Shown here: positions 33,668 through 46,459 of the stretch, piece after piece | How positions within the stretch are numbered: position 1 is the stretch's first letter | Layout: every line of letters starts with the position of its first letter | Origin: Heloderma charlesbogerti | Taxonomy: Eukaryota > Chordata > Lepidosauria > Squamata > Helodermatidae | Direction: 5' to 3' | Assembly (NCBI GenBank): GCA_026122225.1 | Contig: JANEZZ010000463.1 | Location: 868,001-932,000, forward strand | Length of the DNA stretch: 64,000 nt | The notes under the pieces: generated by a model | Seen by the model: only the letters and a program-made list of their open reading frames with translations | Told to the model about the DNA's origin: nothing | Databases searched by the model: none | Program-made: the position numbers and the translations under genes

Positions 33668-34671
33668 GTAAGTGGAAACCTAAACCAGAGAAATGTATGA
33701 CAAATGTTCCTCAGGGCTGTTTGAGAGAGAGAGAGAGACAGAGAGAGACAGAGATGGCGGTGGGGAGAGAAATGTGATTGCCACATCTATGAAATTGGGT
33801 TCCTATACTGCAGCAGTAACATCTGTAAACCTGAGGGTCAGGTGGCTGTTGTGGTTACTTTGCATTCTAATATCACACCTCTATCTGGATTTTATGGCAC
33901 TGGTGTGGCAAGAAAGCATATTGTTTGCCTGATGCACTGTTCCCAATTACAATGTTACTGCTTGTTGTGTGGGGACCCAGTCACGTGACAGTCATACCAC
34001 TATGGCTTGTATGAGTTTTTCCTCAATGTAACCCCACCTCCACCACATCCAATCTTCCACATTGCTCATTATGGATTTCCTTTCTTCAGGGAACTGCAAC
34101 TGGTTCTAGGCTAAATAGGAAAGGTAAATAAATGCAGGCATGTTGTTTATGTGGTGTTAGCCATTTTTAGAAGATAGTCTAGTCATCTTGAATGTTGTGG
34201 ATTCAGACAAAGTGCTGAGATGGCAAAGCCACGGTGATGTAATGTGTTTGCATGGAGAATGATGAATCCACCTTGTGGAAACCATGAGCCAGAATTCTTC
34301 GACCACTGCTTGTATTTATGAAATGGAGGAAACGGATGTGCATTTGAGGGAGAAATACATGTTTGTAGGGGAGTGAAGGAGGACTGACATCAGCAAAAGA
34401 GAACAAAATGGTATTCTTTTTTCAGTAGGCATAAAAACGAAAACATTTTTTTTTTGCACAATACCATAATTACATTTCAGTCACTGAGCAGTCTCCAGTT
34501 TTTTGCCTCTTTTCTCAAACCTAATCTGTGTGGCATAGGCTGATAGCTACAAGCGGAACGCTGCACCTTGAACCAGGCTTCCAAGGTAGAAGGAAGTACA
34601 AGTAGGCTTACCACAAATACTTTTTTTCTTTTTAATAACATGGTCTTCTACCATTATGCACCTTAGCATGC

Positions 34672-34853
34672 TGTAATTCAGTGGTAGAACCCGTGCTTTG
34701 CATCCTAGGTTCAGTTCCCGGCTTCTCCAGGTTGGGGTGGAAAAACCCCTGTCTGAAACCCTGGAGAGCTGCTGCCAGTCAGTGTCAACAGTACCGGGCT
34801 CGATGGACCAATGATCTGACACAGTATAAGGCCGCTTCCTGTGTTTGTTCCTG
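34672..34853 (+). mobile_element. tRNA-derived SINE, near full length
   Basis: A-box-like 'taattcagtggtagaac' (34674-34690) and B-box-like GGTTCAGTTCC (34708-34718) spaced as in a tRNA. The body matches the copy at 28277-28451. The 3' end, 'cagtataaggccgcttcctg', resembles the CR1-like tail in reverse, suggesting a LINE-shared tail. It is not a tRNA gene, since the two halves do not fold as a tRNA. Confidence 0.78.
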
Positions 34854-36929
34854 AGGCAATAGGTAGCTGAGTTTGCAGAGGGTTATATCTGCATCATGCC
34901 AGTTTGGTTTTGAAGTTCAGTGCTGGGGCGTTTCCTCTTCTTATCAAGCTCATTTTTGGTTTTGAGGGAGCATTAGTCATTCCTTCAACCCATTCTGTGC
35001 TTGGCCAGCTTACATTTTTATTTTTTCAAAGCTGGTTTTAAAGGATTGTCCATTTATAACCTTCCTGTGCTGTTCTTGGGATAGAGTGCTTCTTGACTGC
35101 ACATGCTGTTATCTCGTTCAGCTTAATGCCTCTCTGTTGATAGGTGTGTGAGGTGTTAATCCTCTACTTAAAACATGCCTATCCTGGCCTCCTGGGGAGC
35201 CTTACCACACCTCCCGCACTTGTTTTCAAGGTCATTGAAAACAGCTGAAAATAGCTCATTGTGACTCATTTGGGTTTTTGAAATGGCTCAAGTGATGGAG
35301 AAGTTTATGTTTGTGTTGGCTTTTAATATGCAGATAGTAGCAGTTTACTTATTTTACATAATATCCTCAGAGATGCATATTCAAAACGTCAACCAGCGCC
35401 TCACTGTTTCAAGAAATTCTGCTTCTGCCACATCAGGTAGTGACATATTATGGCTCAGCTCATAAGTTACTTTTGTGATGTGGGAGCCGGTCCTTGTGGT
35501 CCATTCTTGTGTCCCTCTGGCCAAGTATGGAAACAGGAATGATGTTGAATTGGTGTAGTCACTTGCTTGCTTCTCCCTCCCATCACACCATATGGCCCCA
35601 GACGTGGACTGTGTTGATGTGGAGAGTAGCCATGCCATCATACTCTTCTCATGTGGTTTCTCTTTTCATATGCTACCCAAATGCATGGGACTGGATCAAT
35701 AGAAAGGACTTCCTGTGCCACAAAGTTATGAATTGGGTGCATGTTTCATGAACATAACCAATTGTTCACATTGGTAACAAGTCTGGAGCACCAAACGAAA
35801 TTATGCGCATTACTTTTTTTCTTATCTCTTCCAGTGGGAAGGCTGCTGACATACTTGTAGAGCAGTGGGCTGGGTGGGCAGAAGAGGTTAGTGAAGGCCC
35901 TACAGCAAAAATAATTTGAAGGGAGAAGGAGGAATGCAGCAATGCAGGATAGAATCTTCATTCCAATTAGAGCTATCTTAATGTAATTCTCCTTGCTTCC
36001 CCTCTGTATTACATACCCTGGGTAGCAACTGTAAAGGAACCTTTAGCAGCGGTTAACACATCAACTGGAAGTCTTCATGGATTACTTCAGAGTGCATTAA
36101 GACTTAATTGAACAGCTCTTATGTGCACCATATGTGACTATCTCTTTAACCATCAGCAGGTGGTGAATTACTTAGTACTGCTGTAAGGAAGACTATGGTC
36201 AAAGGAAAAGAAAGGCTGGATGGTAGAATAATTTAATTGGCCAAGTGTGCTGTATAGTTGCTATTTTTACTGGGATGTGATTGGAGGTATGCAGGGTACA
36301 TGGTAGGTCTAACTACCCTATGAAAGGAGGTAAAGGACTGCTGGTCTTGCATTGCAAGCAGTTCAGTATTGCATTGCAAATAGCCTGGAATCCAAAACAT
36401 CTTTAGACTATTGACAGACACACTTCTAACTTAGAAATTTCGGCTTGTTCATTACGTTCATATCCCATTGTTCCTCTGAAGAACTCACAGCAACTTAGGT
36501 GTAGTTCCTAGGTAGTCGCCATCAAGGCAATTTACAGGGTTAAACCAGCTTAGCTTCACCAGTATAACTGCTGAAAGGTGTCTTCAGTCAATACCTTCTC
36601 TGGGTTTTGACCTGGATTTTCCACAGAAGAAGGGAGGTGGGGTATATTATCATGGTCTGGTAACTCAAGTCTTTTGAACCACTGTTACATTTTCACTCTT
36701 GGTTGCTCTATTAGCTGCTGCTTCTAGCTTTAGGTCAAATAATTCTCCAGTTGTTAAAAGGGCTTTTCTGGTAGGTTGAGGTGGGTGTAAAAGAGGAGCC
36801 TTGAGTTTCTCTCTCCCTCTCCCCCCACCCCCTTTCTCCTCACCCCTGCCAGGGCCAAACTACATGTTATATGGGAGAGCCAATTATGGGCTTTTTTCCC
36901 CTGTGGCTTCCATAGGCTGACATTTATTA

Positions 36930-37560
36930 CATTAAAATATTTATTTAAAAATCTTCTTACTTACGCATATGATTTATTGGCCACCACATAACTGAAGTCC
37001 TCTGGGTAATTTGTAGGTATCAAAACAAAATCACAACACAAGAACAAAAACAAACCAATACAATACCATTATAAATCCAGATATCACTTTTAAACAGAGA
37101 GCAAAGGAAAACAAACTTTGCAGGAAATACATTAATCTGGCTTTTCCTTCCTAAAATAGGGCCCTTAGGGTGATTAACAATCATCATAAAACAACATCAC
37201 CATAAAGCAAACCCCCAAATATAGAACAGTAACACTAATAAATGGAACAGGTATTGAAGCTGCAATCCTAATACGTCCCTACCTGGGAGTAAACCCCATT
37301 GTACTCAACAGGACGTAGTTCTGAGTAGACCTGTATTAGATTGCTCTGTACATTATCTGCGCGTATCAAAACAATATTTTAACTGTTTCCTAAAGGCACA
37401 AAGAGAGGGAGCCAGTGGAATTTCCTCATCAGAGACTTCTACAGACTATGCACTAGCACAGAATAAGCCCCGTCCTGCAGGCCTACCAGCTACACCTTGG
37501 ATTATGGTAGAACATTGAACAAGGTCTTTTCTGAGGACCAAAATGTTCACAGAGGCAGAA
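36930..37560 (-). mobile_element. Probable old LINE (L2-like) relic
   Basis: Looks like a - strand L2-like 3' region: A/T-rich tail, 'cttagggtgattaacaatca', and 'aggcacaaagagagggagcc'. It is split at 37260-37346 by a palindromic repeat. Strongly decayed; family assignment tentative. Confidence 0.4.
37260..37346. repeat. Palindromic short element
   Basis: Left GCTGCAATCCTAATAC and right GTATTAGATTGC are inverted repeats; the core is 'gggagtaaaccccattgtac' and 'acgtagttctgagtaga'. Related copies are at 19897-19986, 14285-14355 and, more weakly, 54450-54535. Confidence 0.65.
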
Positions 37561-38726
37561 ACAGCCCTTTAAGATATCTAGGGATGCTTCCATGTGGAGG
37601 GGTCCTTGTGCTAACAGTCAGAAGGCATTGTGCAACTATTCCATCTTTTTTTCCTAGTTTGCTCTAACTGTGTGAGACGAAACCCCCTTAATTCCAGGGG
37701 GAAAATAATGTCTGAATTGTTCCCATTTCATCACAAATCTGAAAAGTGAAGAGCACAGGGATATTTTTTTCTGGAAAAAAAGGAGTATGTTACATTCCTA
37801 ATTTTACTCTGCTACTCTTTGAAATACAGATAAAGCAAAGCAACAATTCTGCCTGTGGGGGAAAATGTGTGCATTAGTGCAACCTCATAAATTCTTTTTA
37901 TAGAGCTTCTTTTCTGCTACCTCTCATTAGACACTAAGGGAAGGAAGTTAAATTAAGAAGACACTGTTGGGAGTACGCAGTGTATGGAAAGGTGGGAGTA
38001 GTGATGGCTGAATATTGGGGAGGTGGTAACCATGAGAGTGGCACGCTTTTGACAAGGAGGGATGAACTTCCAGAGCAAGGAATGTGCCATCTTTACAGAT
38101 ATAGTGAAAATGCTCATACCTCTGAGGTAATGTGATTTTACTAGAATTTTAAAGAAAATATAATAGAGGCATGAGCCAGGATTTTCATGCTTGTTTTTGA
38201 TCATTTCTCTCCGAGTCCAGTCACTGAGGTCAATTAGGAATTTATGCTGTGGAAGGCATGTGGGATTTGGTCCTTGCTTGGCTTATAAGACACATCTGGC
38301 TGTGATTAATGGAGGATTCTGTTACTTGGTTTTGGAGATTAATTTTTATTAAAGATAGTGTTTAAATATGTCTCAGTCCTTCTCTCTTTTGAACTTGGTT
38401 GGCACTGCACTAGCTGCAGCCAAGCCACTTCTCTGATTAATTCAGTGCATATTTTCTATACCAGAATTCTGAACAATTTATTCTAAAGAAATTGCTACAA
38501 AATGAGGGATGGAATTATAATCCATATGTTGATAAAGAAAAAAAGGTTTCCACACTTGCAGTTGATTTTGAAATCTTCCATGTTTATTTAATTAAAATTT
38601 GGTTACTTTCCCAATGCCAACTATGGGCAATAATTGTTGCTCTGATTTCCTAGACTTTTTTCTTCCTCTCTGTGCTTGCTATTTAAAACACCAAGCCAAA
38701 TTACATCCTTAATTTCTGAACAAGTG

Positions 38727-38800
38727 TATAAGAATGGCCTTGCTGGATCAGAGGAAGGTTCTATGCACTCCACAGCTCTCTGTTTCCAACAGCGACCAGC
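38727..38800 (-). mobile_element. CR1 3' end scrap
   Basis: 'aagaatggccttgctggatc' followed by text similar to 2985-3060. Very short and diverged. Confidence 0.45.
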
Positions 38801-39310
38801 AGAAAGTAAAGCTCCCCATTAAAACCAGCAAGAGGTTTGGCTTAAAAAATGCTAGAGGAAAATTGCTTTAATTAAAAATAATGCAACTGGACTCAGACTT
38901 GGGTCTTTATCCATGTCTCCTGGCTTATCATAAAGTGTAAAAAAAAAAAATAAAGTAGCTTGGAAGGGGGAGGATTAGCTTTATAAACTATAATTTCCCT
39001 GATCCAGATCCCTTTGTGCTCTCTGATGCAGAGGCTGCTCTCCTGCATGAGCAAAATTCCATGTTTACTTGAATGGAGAGAGCTCAAAAGGCTGTATGAG
39101 CAGAGCTACTCTTTCAGATGGAGTGAATCCCTCACTGGTGGGAAAAATCTTGGAGTGCATTGGAAACCTTGTACCATCCCAGAATCACTGGTTCAGAGTA
39201 ATTGTGTTGATTTTTTTAATTTGTTAAGATATAGCACAATATCTTAATCCAAGTGCCTCACTGCCTTGTTGTGGCGAAGGGGCTTGCATAACACAGTGAA
39301 GCCATAAGCT

Positions 39311-40060
39311 ATGCCGTGCAGGGCCACCCAAGATGGACAGGTCATGGCAGAGAGTTCTGACAAAATGTGGTCCACTGGAGAAGGAAATGGCAACCCACTC
39401 CAGTATTCTTGCCAGGAAAACCCCATGGAATGTAACACAAGGCTAAAAGAGATGACGCCGGAAGATGAGCCCCTCAGGTCGGAAGGTGTCCAATATACTA
39501 CTGGGGAAGAGCAGAGGGTATTTCCAAGTAGCGCCAGAAAGAGTGAAGCGGCTGGGCCAAACCCGAAAGGACACTCAGCTGTGGATGTGTCTGGTGGTGA
39601 AAAGAAAATCCAATGCTGTAAAGAACAATATTGTTTAGGAACCTGGAATGTCAGATCAATGAATCAAGGTAAGTTGGAGGTGGTCAAACATGAGATGGCA
39701 AGATTGAACATCATCATCTTGGGAATCAGCGAACTAAAATGGACAGGCATGGGTGAATTTAATTCAGGTGACCATCATATCTACTATTGTGGGCAAGAAT
39801 CCCTTAGAAGAAATGGAGTAGCACTCATAGTCAACAAAAGGGTGGGAAAAGCAGTACTGGGGTACAATCTTAAAAATGATAGAATGATCTCAGTACGAAT
39901 CCAAGGCAAACCATTCAACATCACAGTAATTCAAGTCTATGCCCCAACCACTGATGCCGAAGAAGCTGAGGTTGATCGGTTCTATGAAGACCTACAACAC
40001 CTTCTAGAACTAACACCAAAAAAAAGATGTCCTCTTCATCATAGGGGATTGGAATGCTAA
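39311..40060 (+). pseudogene. BovB endonuclease reading
   Basis: Apurinic-type endonuclease of the retrotransposon. From about residue 107: YCLGTWNVRSMNQ (catalytic Asn), ILGISELKWTG (catalytic Glu), RRNGVALIVNKRV, ITVIQVYAPTTDAEE. The frame is lost at the poly-A run before the conserved IGDWNAKVG block, which continues in another frame from 40030. Later motifs NQIDYVLCSQ and SDHELLVAKF are near 40245 and 40325. Confidence 0.85.
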
Positions 40061-40361
40061 AGTAGGAAGTCAAGAAATCACTGGGATAACAGGCAGGCAT
40101 GGTCTTGGTGTACAAAATGAAGCAGGACAAAAGCTAATAGAGTTTTGCCAAGAGAACACGCTGATCATAGCAAACACTCTTTTCCAACAGCACAAGAGGT
40201 GACTCTACACATGGACATCACCAGATGGTCAATATCGAAATCAGATTGATTATGTCCTTTGCAGCCAAAGATGGAGAAGCTCTATACAGTCAGTCAAAAC
40301 AAGACCTGGAGCTGACTGTGGCTCAGATCATGAGCTTCTTGTTGCAAAATTTCAGCTTAAA

Positions 40362-42455
40362 TTGAAGAACGTAGGGAAAACCACTAAACCATTCAGGTAT
40401 GACCTAAATCATAACCCTTATGAATATACAGTGGAGGTGACGAATAGATTTCAGGGATTAGACCTGATAGACAGAGTGCCTGAGGAACTATGGATGGAGG
40501 TCCGTAACATTGTTCAGGAGGCAGCAACTCAATCCATCCCAAAGAAAAAGAAATGCAAGAAAGCAAAGTGGCTGTCTGAGGAGGCTTTACAAGTAGCTGA
40601 GGAAAGAAGGGAAGTGAAAAGCAAGGGAGAAAGGGGAAGATATATCCAACTGAATGCAGAGTTCCAGAGAATAGCAAGGATAGACAAGAAGGCCTTCTTA
40701 AATGAACAATGCAAAGAAATCAAGGAAAACAATAGAATGGGAAAGACTAGAGATCTCTTCAAGAAAATCGGAGATCTCAAGGGAACGTTTTGTGCAAGGA
40801 CGGGCATGATAAAGGACAAAGAAGGCAGGGACCTAACAGAAGCAGATGAGATTAAGAAGAGGTGGCAAGAATACACAGAAGAACTATACAGGAAAGATCT
40901 GAATGTCCCTGATAGCCACGATAGTGCGGTCACTGAACTTGAGCCGGACATCCTCGAGAGTGAAGTCAAGTGGGCCTTAGGAAGCATTAGTAACAACAAA
41001 GCTAGCAGAGATGACAGTATTCCAGCTGAGCTATTTAAAATCCTAAAAGATGATGCTGTTAAAGTGCTGCATTCAATATGCCAACAAATTTGGAACACTC
41101 AACAATGACCGCAAGACTGGAAAAGGTCAGTTTACATTCCAATTCCAAAGAAGGGCAACGCCAAAGAGTGCTCAAACTACCGCACAATTGCGCTCATTTC
41201 ACATGCCAGCAAGGTGATGCTCAAAATCCGACAAGCTAGGCTTCAGCAGTATGCGAACCGAGAACTACCGGAAGTACAAGCTGGGTTTTGAAGAGGCAGA
41301 GGAACTAGAGATCAAATCGCCAACATTCGCTGCATCATGGAGAAAGCAAGAGAATTCCAGAAAAACGTCTCTTTCTGCTTCATTGACTACGCTAAAGCCT
41401 TTGATTGTGTGGGTCACAACAAACTGTGGCAAATTCTTAAAGAGATGGGAGTACCAGACCACCTTACATGTCTCCTGAGAAACCTGTACAAGGGCCAAGA
41501 AGCAACAGTAAGAACCGGACATGGAACAACCGAGTGGTTCAAAATTGGGAAAGGAGTACGACAAGGCTGCATATTGTCACCCTGCTTATTTAACTTATAT
41601 GCAGAGTACATCATGAGAAATGCTGGGTTGGATGAATCAGAGATCGGAATTAAGATTGCTGGGAGAATTATCAACAACCTCCGATATGCAGACGATACCA
41701 CCCTCATGGCAGAAAGTGAAGAGGATCTAAAGAGCCTCTTGTTGAGGGTGAAAGAGGAGAGTGCAAAATCTGGTTTGAAACTCAACATTAAAAAAACGAA
41801 GATCATGGCATCTGGCCCTATCACTTCCTTGCATATAGAAGGGGAAGAAATGGAAGCAGTGACAGATTTTACTTTCTTGGGCTCCAAGATCACCACAGAC
41901 GGTGACTGTAGCCATGAAATTAAAAGACGCTTGCTCCTTGGGAGGAAAGCTATGGCAAACCTAGACAGCATAGTAAGAAGCAGAGACATCACCTTGCCGA
42001 CAAAGGTCCGTCTAATCAAAGCTATGGTTTTCCCAGTAGTAATGTATGGCTGTGAGAGCTGGACTATAAGGAAAGCTGAGCGCCGAAGAATTGATGTTTT
42101 CGAACTGTGGTGCTGGAGAAGACTCTTACGAGTCCCCTGGACTGCAAGGAGGTCCAATCAGTCCATCCTAAAGGAAATCAACCCTGAGTGCTCACTGGAA
42201 GTACTGATACTGAAGCTGAAGCTCAAATATTTTGGCCACCTAATGCGAAGAGAAAACTCTCTGGAAAAGACCCTGATGCTGGGAAAGACTGAAGGCAAAA
42301 GGAGAAGGGGACGGCAGAGGATGAGATGGCTAGATAGCATCACCGATGCAATGAATATGAACTTGAGCACGCTCCGGGAGAGAGCGCAGGACAGGAAGGC
42401 CTGGCGTGCTATGGTCCATGGGGTCACGAAGAGTCGGACACGACTGAATGACTGA
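40362..42455 (+). pseudogene. BovB reverse-transcriptase reading, broken by two stops
   Basis: First block 40362-41105: linker and thumb-side region, ending ICQQIWNTQQ before TGA, where copy 1 reads Trp (QQWPQDW). Middle block 41109-41287 has IPKKGNAKECSNYRTIALIS, then TGA in the AGF-RGRGTRDQIAN motif. Last block 41291-42455 has CFIDYAKAFDCV, RQGCILSPCLFNLY, YADDTTLMAES (YADD at 41685-41696), TFLGSKIT, YGCESWTIRKAERRRID and KRRRGRQRMRWLDSI, the RTE C-terminus. Only two stops break about 2.1 kb, so the copy is fairly young. Confidence 0.88.
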
Positions 42456-42944
42456 ACAACAACATGAATTAAGACTTCTTTGGTTTAATAAATTAAGCAT
42501 CCTATCACTCACTTTTTAATCTCCAGTCTAAACTTTAACGGAGACATGAAAAGAACTTTAAGGATACAGGTGTGCACATGCCCTGCAGCAGAACATTTGG
42601 AACCTAATGCAAATTTCTGATCATGTTACTGATTCTCCTTGTTGCAAATTTTGAACATGTGTGGGTGGTATCTGCTGAAGGCATGGAAACCAAAGAGGGC
42701 AGTTTGTAGGAGTCTGATTTCTGTGCCTTGTACATCACCTTTTCTCATTCCTTGGCTCTCAGTCTCTTCTCTCCCTGCACATAATCTGCCCCATTCCATA
42801 AATTTGGGCCTTTTAACCCTTCTGTCCTTGTTAAAAAATCAGTTCTGAGGAGTATAAATTGCAAGTAGTAAACACTGTGTACATGTGTAATCATGTGCAT
42901 GGTTTAATTCATGAGAAATAATTTCATATTTCTTTCATACTTTT

Positions 42945-43041
42945 ACTGTTTTATGATGTATTTTATGGCTTTAATTTTTGTGAACTGCCCATTGGACGGT
43001 ATAGAAATAAATAAATAAATAAATAAATTGATAGATAGATA
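42945..43041 (+). mobile_element. L2 3' tail with AAAT/GATA microsatellite
   Basis: 'tttttgtgaactgcccattg', 'gacggtatagaaataaataa' then (AAAT)n and (GATA)n: an L2 3' end without coding sequence. Confidence 0.75.
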
Positions 43042-43061
43042 GTTCCATATTTTTTTCTGCA

Positions 43062-43580
43062 CTAGTCTGAATTCATCTGGAATACTGTGTCCAATTCTGG
43101 GTGCCACAATTTAAGAACAATGTTGACAATGTGGAATGGGTTCAGAGAAGGACAACAAAAGTAGGAAGTGGTATGGGAAAGTCCTATGAGGAAAGGCTGA
43201 AGGAACTGCTTATGTTTACCTGAAGAAGCGAAGACTGAGGAGGGTGTTACAGCAGCACTCTTCAACTACCCAAAGTACTGTCACATAGAAGAGGGCAAAT
43301 ACTTGTTCTCTGCTGCCCCAGAGGGCAGGACTAGATCTGATGGGCTTAAGTTACAGGAGGGTAAGTTTTCATTGAGTGGTGATAAGTGGTAAGAGTGGTG
43401 ATATTAGTGGTAAGATCGGTTCAACAATGGAACCAAATACCCAGGTGGGTGATGGGTTCTCCCTTGCTTGGAGGTCTTCAGGCAGAGGCTGGACAGTCAT
43501 AGCTGTAGTTCTGGATCTCCTGCATTGAGCAGGAAGTTGGACTAGATGGTCTTAATGGCCTCCTCCAACTCTATGATTCT
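43062..43580 (+). mobile_element. CR1 LINE fragment
   Basis: Starts with a decayed RT end ('ccaattctgggtgccacaat', 'gggttcagagaaggacaac' = EWVQRRTT-like) and ends 'cctccaactctatgattct', the classic CR1 3' end. The middle is unlike other copies and may hold a small insertion. Confidence 0.8.
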
Positions 43581-44316
43581 AGTTTCCTTGCCACAGAGTT
43601 TTGATAGGAGAGGTCACATAATACATCGAGCTGTTGTAAAGCTTTATCTACCCAGTTCCGTGGAAGGATCAGCTTAAGTCTTTTTAACATTCCCAATGAA
43701 TAGTACTCTTCAAAGCCCCTACAGTGTTGTTTGGGGTGCTTTTCTAGTATATGTGGGCATATATCAATGGCTCAGGAGCACCATTTCAGTGTTTGAGCTT
43801 TATAATTTACTTTTGTGAGTCCTGATCCAGCAAGAGATACCCAGGCAGAAACCTGCTTCTGCACATGTATCTCCGTCTCTTGATTTGGGGTGGCAGGCTC
43901 AGTGGCTGCAACAGAATCGAAGGAAGGAAGCAATAATGTCAAACCAGCCAGCCAGCAACTGATTGCCTCCCTTTCCCAGCCAGCCAGCCAAGACAAAAGC
44001 ACAGTTGTCTCTTCAAAAGGGCATGTTAGTATACCAGCACTGGTGCATAAGCAATACTTTGATTTTGTTATTTTTTTTAAAAAAACCCAGTTATAATGGT
44101 GAAGCTGTTTAATCTGAGAGCAACGAGCTTTCAGAAAAAGTGCTTCACTTGCACAGGTTCTCATAAGGTTCATGAAATTCCAAGGACACTTAAGAGGCTT
44201 GAAAAACAGACAAACTACACTAAAGAAGCCTGACCCATCTCTACAAACTCTAGAAATTACATGCTGGAAGAACAGCCGAAGATATGTCTCCATAATCAGG
44301 ACAAAGTAAACTATTT

Positions 44317-44396
44317 TATTTCTTTATTTATTTCTTTATTTCATTTCTATACTGCCCAATAGCCAAAGCTCTCTGGGCAGTTCACAAAAATTACTC
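44317..44396 (-). mobile_element. L2 3' tail fragment
   Basis: 'tttatttctttatttcattt' followed by 'ctgcccaatagccaaagctc', as at 7835-7890. Confidence 0.75.
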
Positions 44397-44569
44397 TTTT
44401 TTTTTTTAAACAAAAAAACCCAGAACTTCTAACATCCTGGGTATGGAGTTCAGAGGATCAATCATTCAGAAGCATCCTTGCACATACAGAAGTCATGCCT
44501 ATGGGAGAAGGCAGAACACTTTTCCCTAACATTCTAGCCTTCATCCCTTCTTAATTCATTCTGACCTAT

Positions 44570-44915
44570 TGTTTTGTGAGAAGAGCCCTGCTGAATCAGA
44601 CCCATGGGACCATCTCTCCAGCATCCTGCTTTCCACACTGGTCAACCAGATGCTTCTGAGAAACCCACAAGGAGGGCTTCAAGGCTGTAGCTCCATCCTT
44701 CTCCCTCTGTTGCTCTCCAGCAAGTGGTATTCAGGAGCATACTGTCTCCGAAGCTGGAGCTTGCTTATAGCCACCATGGCAAGCACTCATAGGTAGGCCT
44801 GTCCTCACGTATTTGCCCAACTCTCTCTTAAAGCCACTTGAGCTAGTGACCTTCACCATATCTTGGGACAGCAAATTCTATAAATCAATTATGGGAAGAA
44901 CAGGTTGACTGGGAA
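44570..44915 (-). mobile_element. CR1 3' fragment
   Basis: 'gagaagagccctgctgaatc' to 'gcaaattctataaatcaa', collinear with 2980-3290 of the CR1 at 2974, including the '(T)aaagccacttgagctagtga' segment. Decayed. Confidence 0.7.
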
Positions 44916-46459
44916 GGAAGAATTAAGGCTGCATAAAGGATTCCCCTCTTAATATCCTTCTCTGTGCCAGAGAAACAGAATATTACGCAGGTTGAATGCA
45001 CCTGGTTTCTTCAACATAACAGCATAACTCCTGTCATCTTTCCACTATTAATCTTACCCAGTATGTCTTCATCCTGCTTAAATATGTGATGTTTCTAACT
45101 AAGCCAGCTGAGCATTATCCAGAGTACAGAAATCTCAGTATGGTACTTCCCCTACGATGCTTATCATTTGTGTACTGCTGAATTACAGTGTGGTGAAAAC
45201 AAAGCTTTGGAACAGATGTTTAAAGTCCTCTTAACTACAGTGTGATGAGCATAACGACAGACCTAAATTACTTCCATGTCATTTCTCATAGTCTTGAGAT
45301 GGGGGATGGCTGCTCATAGGAGTGCCAAGGGAATGCTTGGCTGTGCCAGAGAGAGAGAGAAAGGGGAAAGGAGGAGTTAGGAACTTATGATTTGTATCCC
45401 TAATTGTGTTACTAGCTAACTGTGCGCTTTCAGATTAGTCTCACGTAAGAGACTTGGTGGTTTGAGGTGGAGAAAGTAAATATCAGTAGCAGCTGAGGAG
45501 CTGCTCTTGAGGCAAGGCCCCTCTTGCGTTCCACCGTGGGTGTTGTTATTTACACCGAGAGATCTTGAAGAATCTGGGTGCTTTCAGACAAGGCTTTTAT
45601 TGTTCAATCCCCATGCCTCATTCATGGAATTGGGGGGTTGGGGGTCTATCCAGACATTGTTGCCTTCCTTTTATAACCCTCCCATGTTTTCCCACCACTT
45701 CTTCCACCTTTTTTCTTACCACAAAAAAATCTGTTAAGGAGGAATAACGGAACAATGCTTCTCAACCAGTAGCGCTAGGAGCTGTCCATCTGGAAGCACT
45801 CTCTGGGAAAATCAGTACATATCTAGTGAAGGGATGAGGGAAGGGCTGGCTGGCTAGCTGAGTAGGGAGAGTTAGGGCTACGTAAAGCGTTTTCTTATCA
45901 ACTTCCTCTGTGCTTGTGAGGGATAAAAGCAGTGCTGCACAGGGGTGCACTAAGGAAGCAATAGAAGTCACGGAGCATGGCATTTAGCTCATGAACTCTG
46001 CATCCTCCTGCCAGTCAACACCTATCGGTTTGGTACAGCAGGCACATAGTGCTCCAGCTGTAACTATATTAACTTGAGATGCTGATGCCACGAATTAAAA
46101 TGTTGCCGCTGCTTTTTGAACTTCAACTGAAATGAGAGTTTAGAAGCAAGCTGTAGGAATTTGTGGAGTTTATTTAACCTGCATTTCCCATCAGATATTC
46201 ATTCCAGTTCCATCTGTAGTACGTGAAAGATACATTGACTGAGTAGTGAGGATTACTGGGTGTTCTTGGCTTATGTTTTCCTAGATATGTCTGCTTGCCT
46301 GCGTGAGTTAAGTATGCAGTGTCGAATTCTCAGGCAAATATTGACATGAGAGGGGGAGAGGGGGGAAGATTCTCAGACAGATCCCTGTCTCATCTTTGCC
46401 CTCATGGCAGCTTTACGATATGTAAACTCACTATGCTGACTTCTCTTTATCTAAATTAG

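Larger units (their letters stand above)
39244..42463 (+). mobile_element. RTE-BovB LINE copy 2, near full length, coding-dead
   Basis: 3.2 kb. Contains the BovB hallmark 'gagaaggaaatggcaaccca' with 'ctccagtattcttgcc' (39378-39415), a full endonuclease, RT and the 3' end 'cggacacgactgaatgactg' plus a short (AAC)n. Inactivated by an eight-A homopolymer frameshift at 40018-40025 (seven A in copy 1), TGA at 40200-40202, 41106-41108 and 41288-41290. No confident target duplication. Confidence 0.93.
33668..46459 (+). other. SEMA5B: SEMA5B intron, PSI to TSR1 (12,792 bp)
   Basis: Phase 0, GT (33668) to AG (46459). Holds a (GA)n stretch at 33723-33755, a tRNA-SINE at 34672, a CR1-like scrap near 38727, an L2-like relic at 36930-37560 with an inserted palindromic repeat, the large BovB at 39244-42463, L2 tails at 42945 and 44317, and CR1 pieces at 43062 and 44570. 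Stretches 35000-36900, 37600-39200 and 44920-46459 show nothing I can name. Confidence 0.8.

Noticed and set aside
34672..34853. tRNA gene
   Set aside because: Has A- and B-box-like motifs but no cloverleaf, and an almost identical body occurs at 28277: it is a SINE.
39244..42463. Target duplication for BovB copy 2
   Set aside because: Only a 6-bp TTAAGA match could be found, not adjacent to the element's 5' start.
43772..44293. 173-codon - strand ORF
   Set aside because: No recognisable domain, no splice or promoter context; treated as chance.
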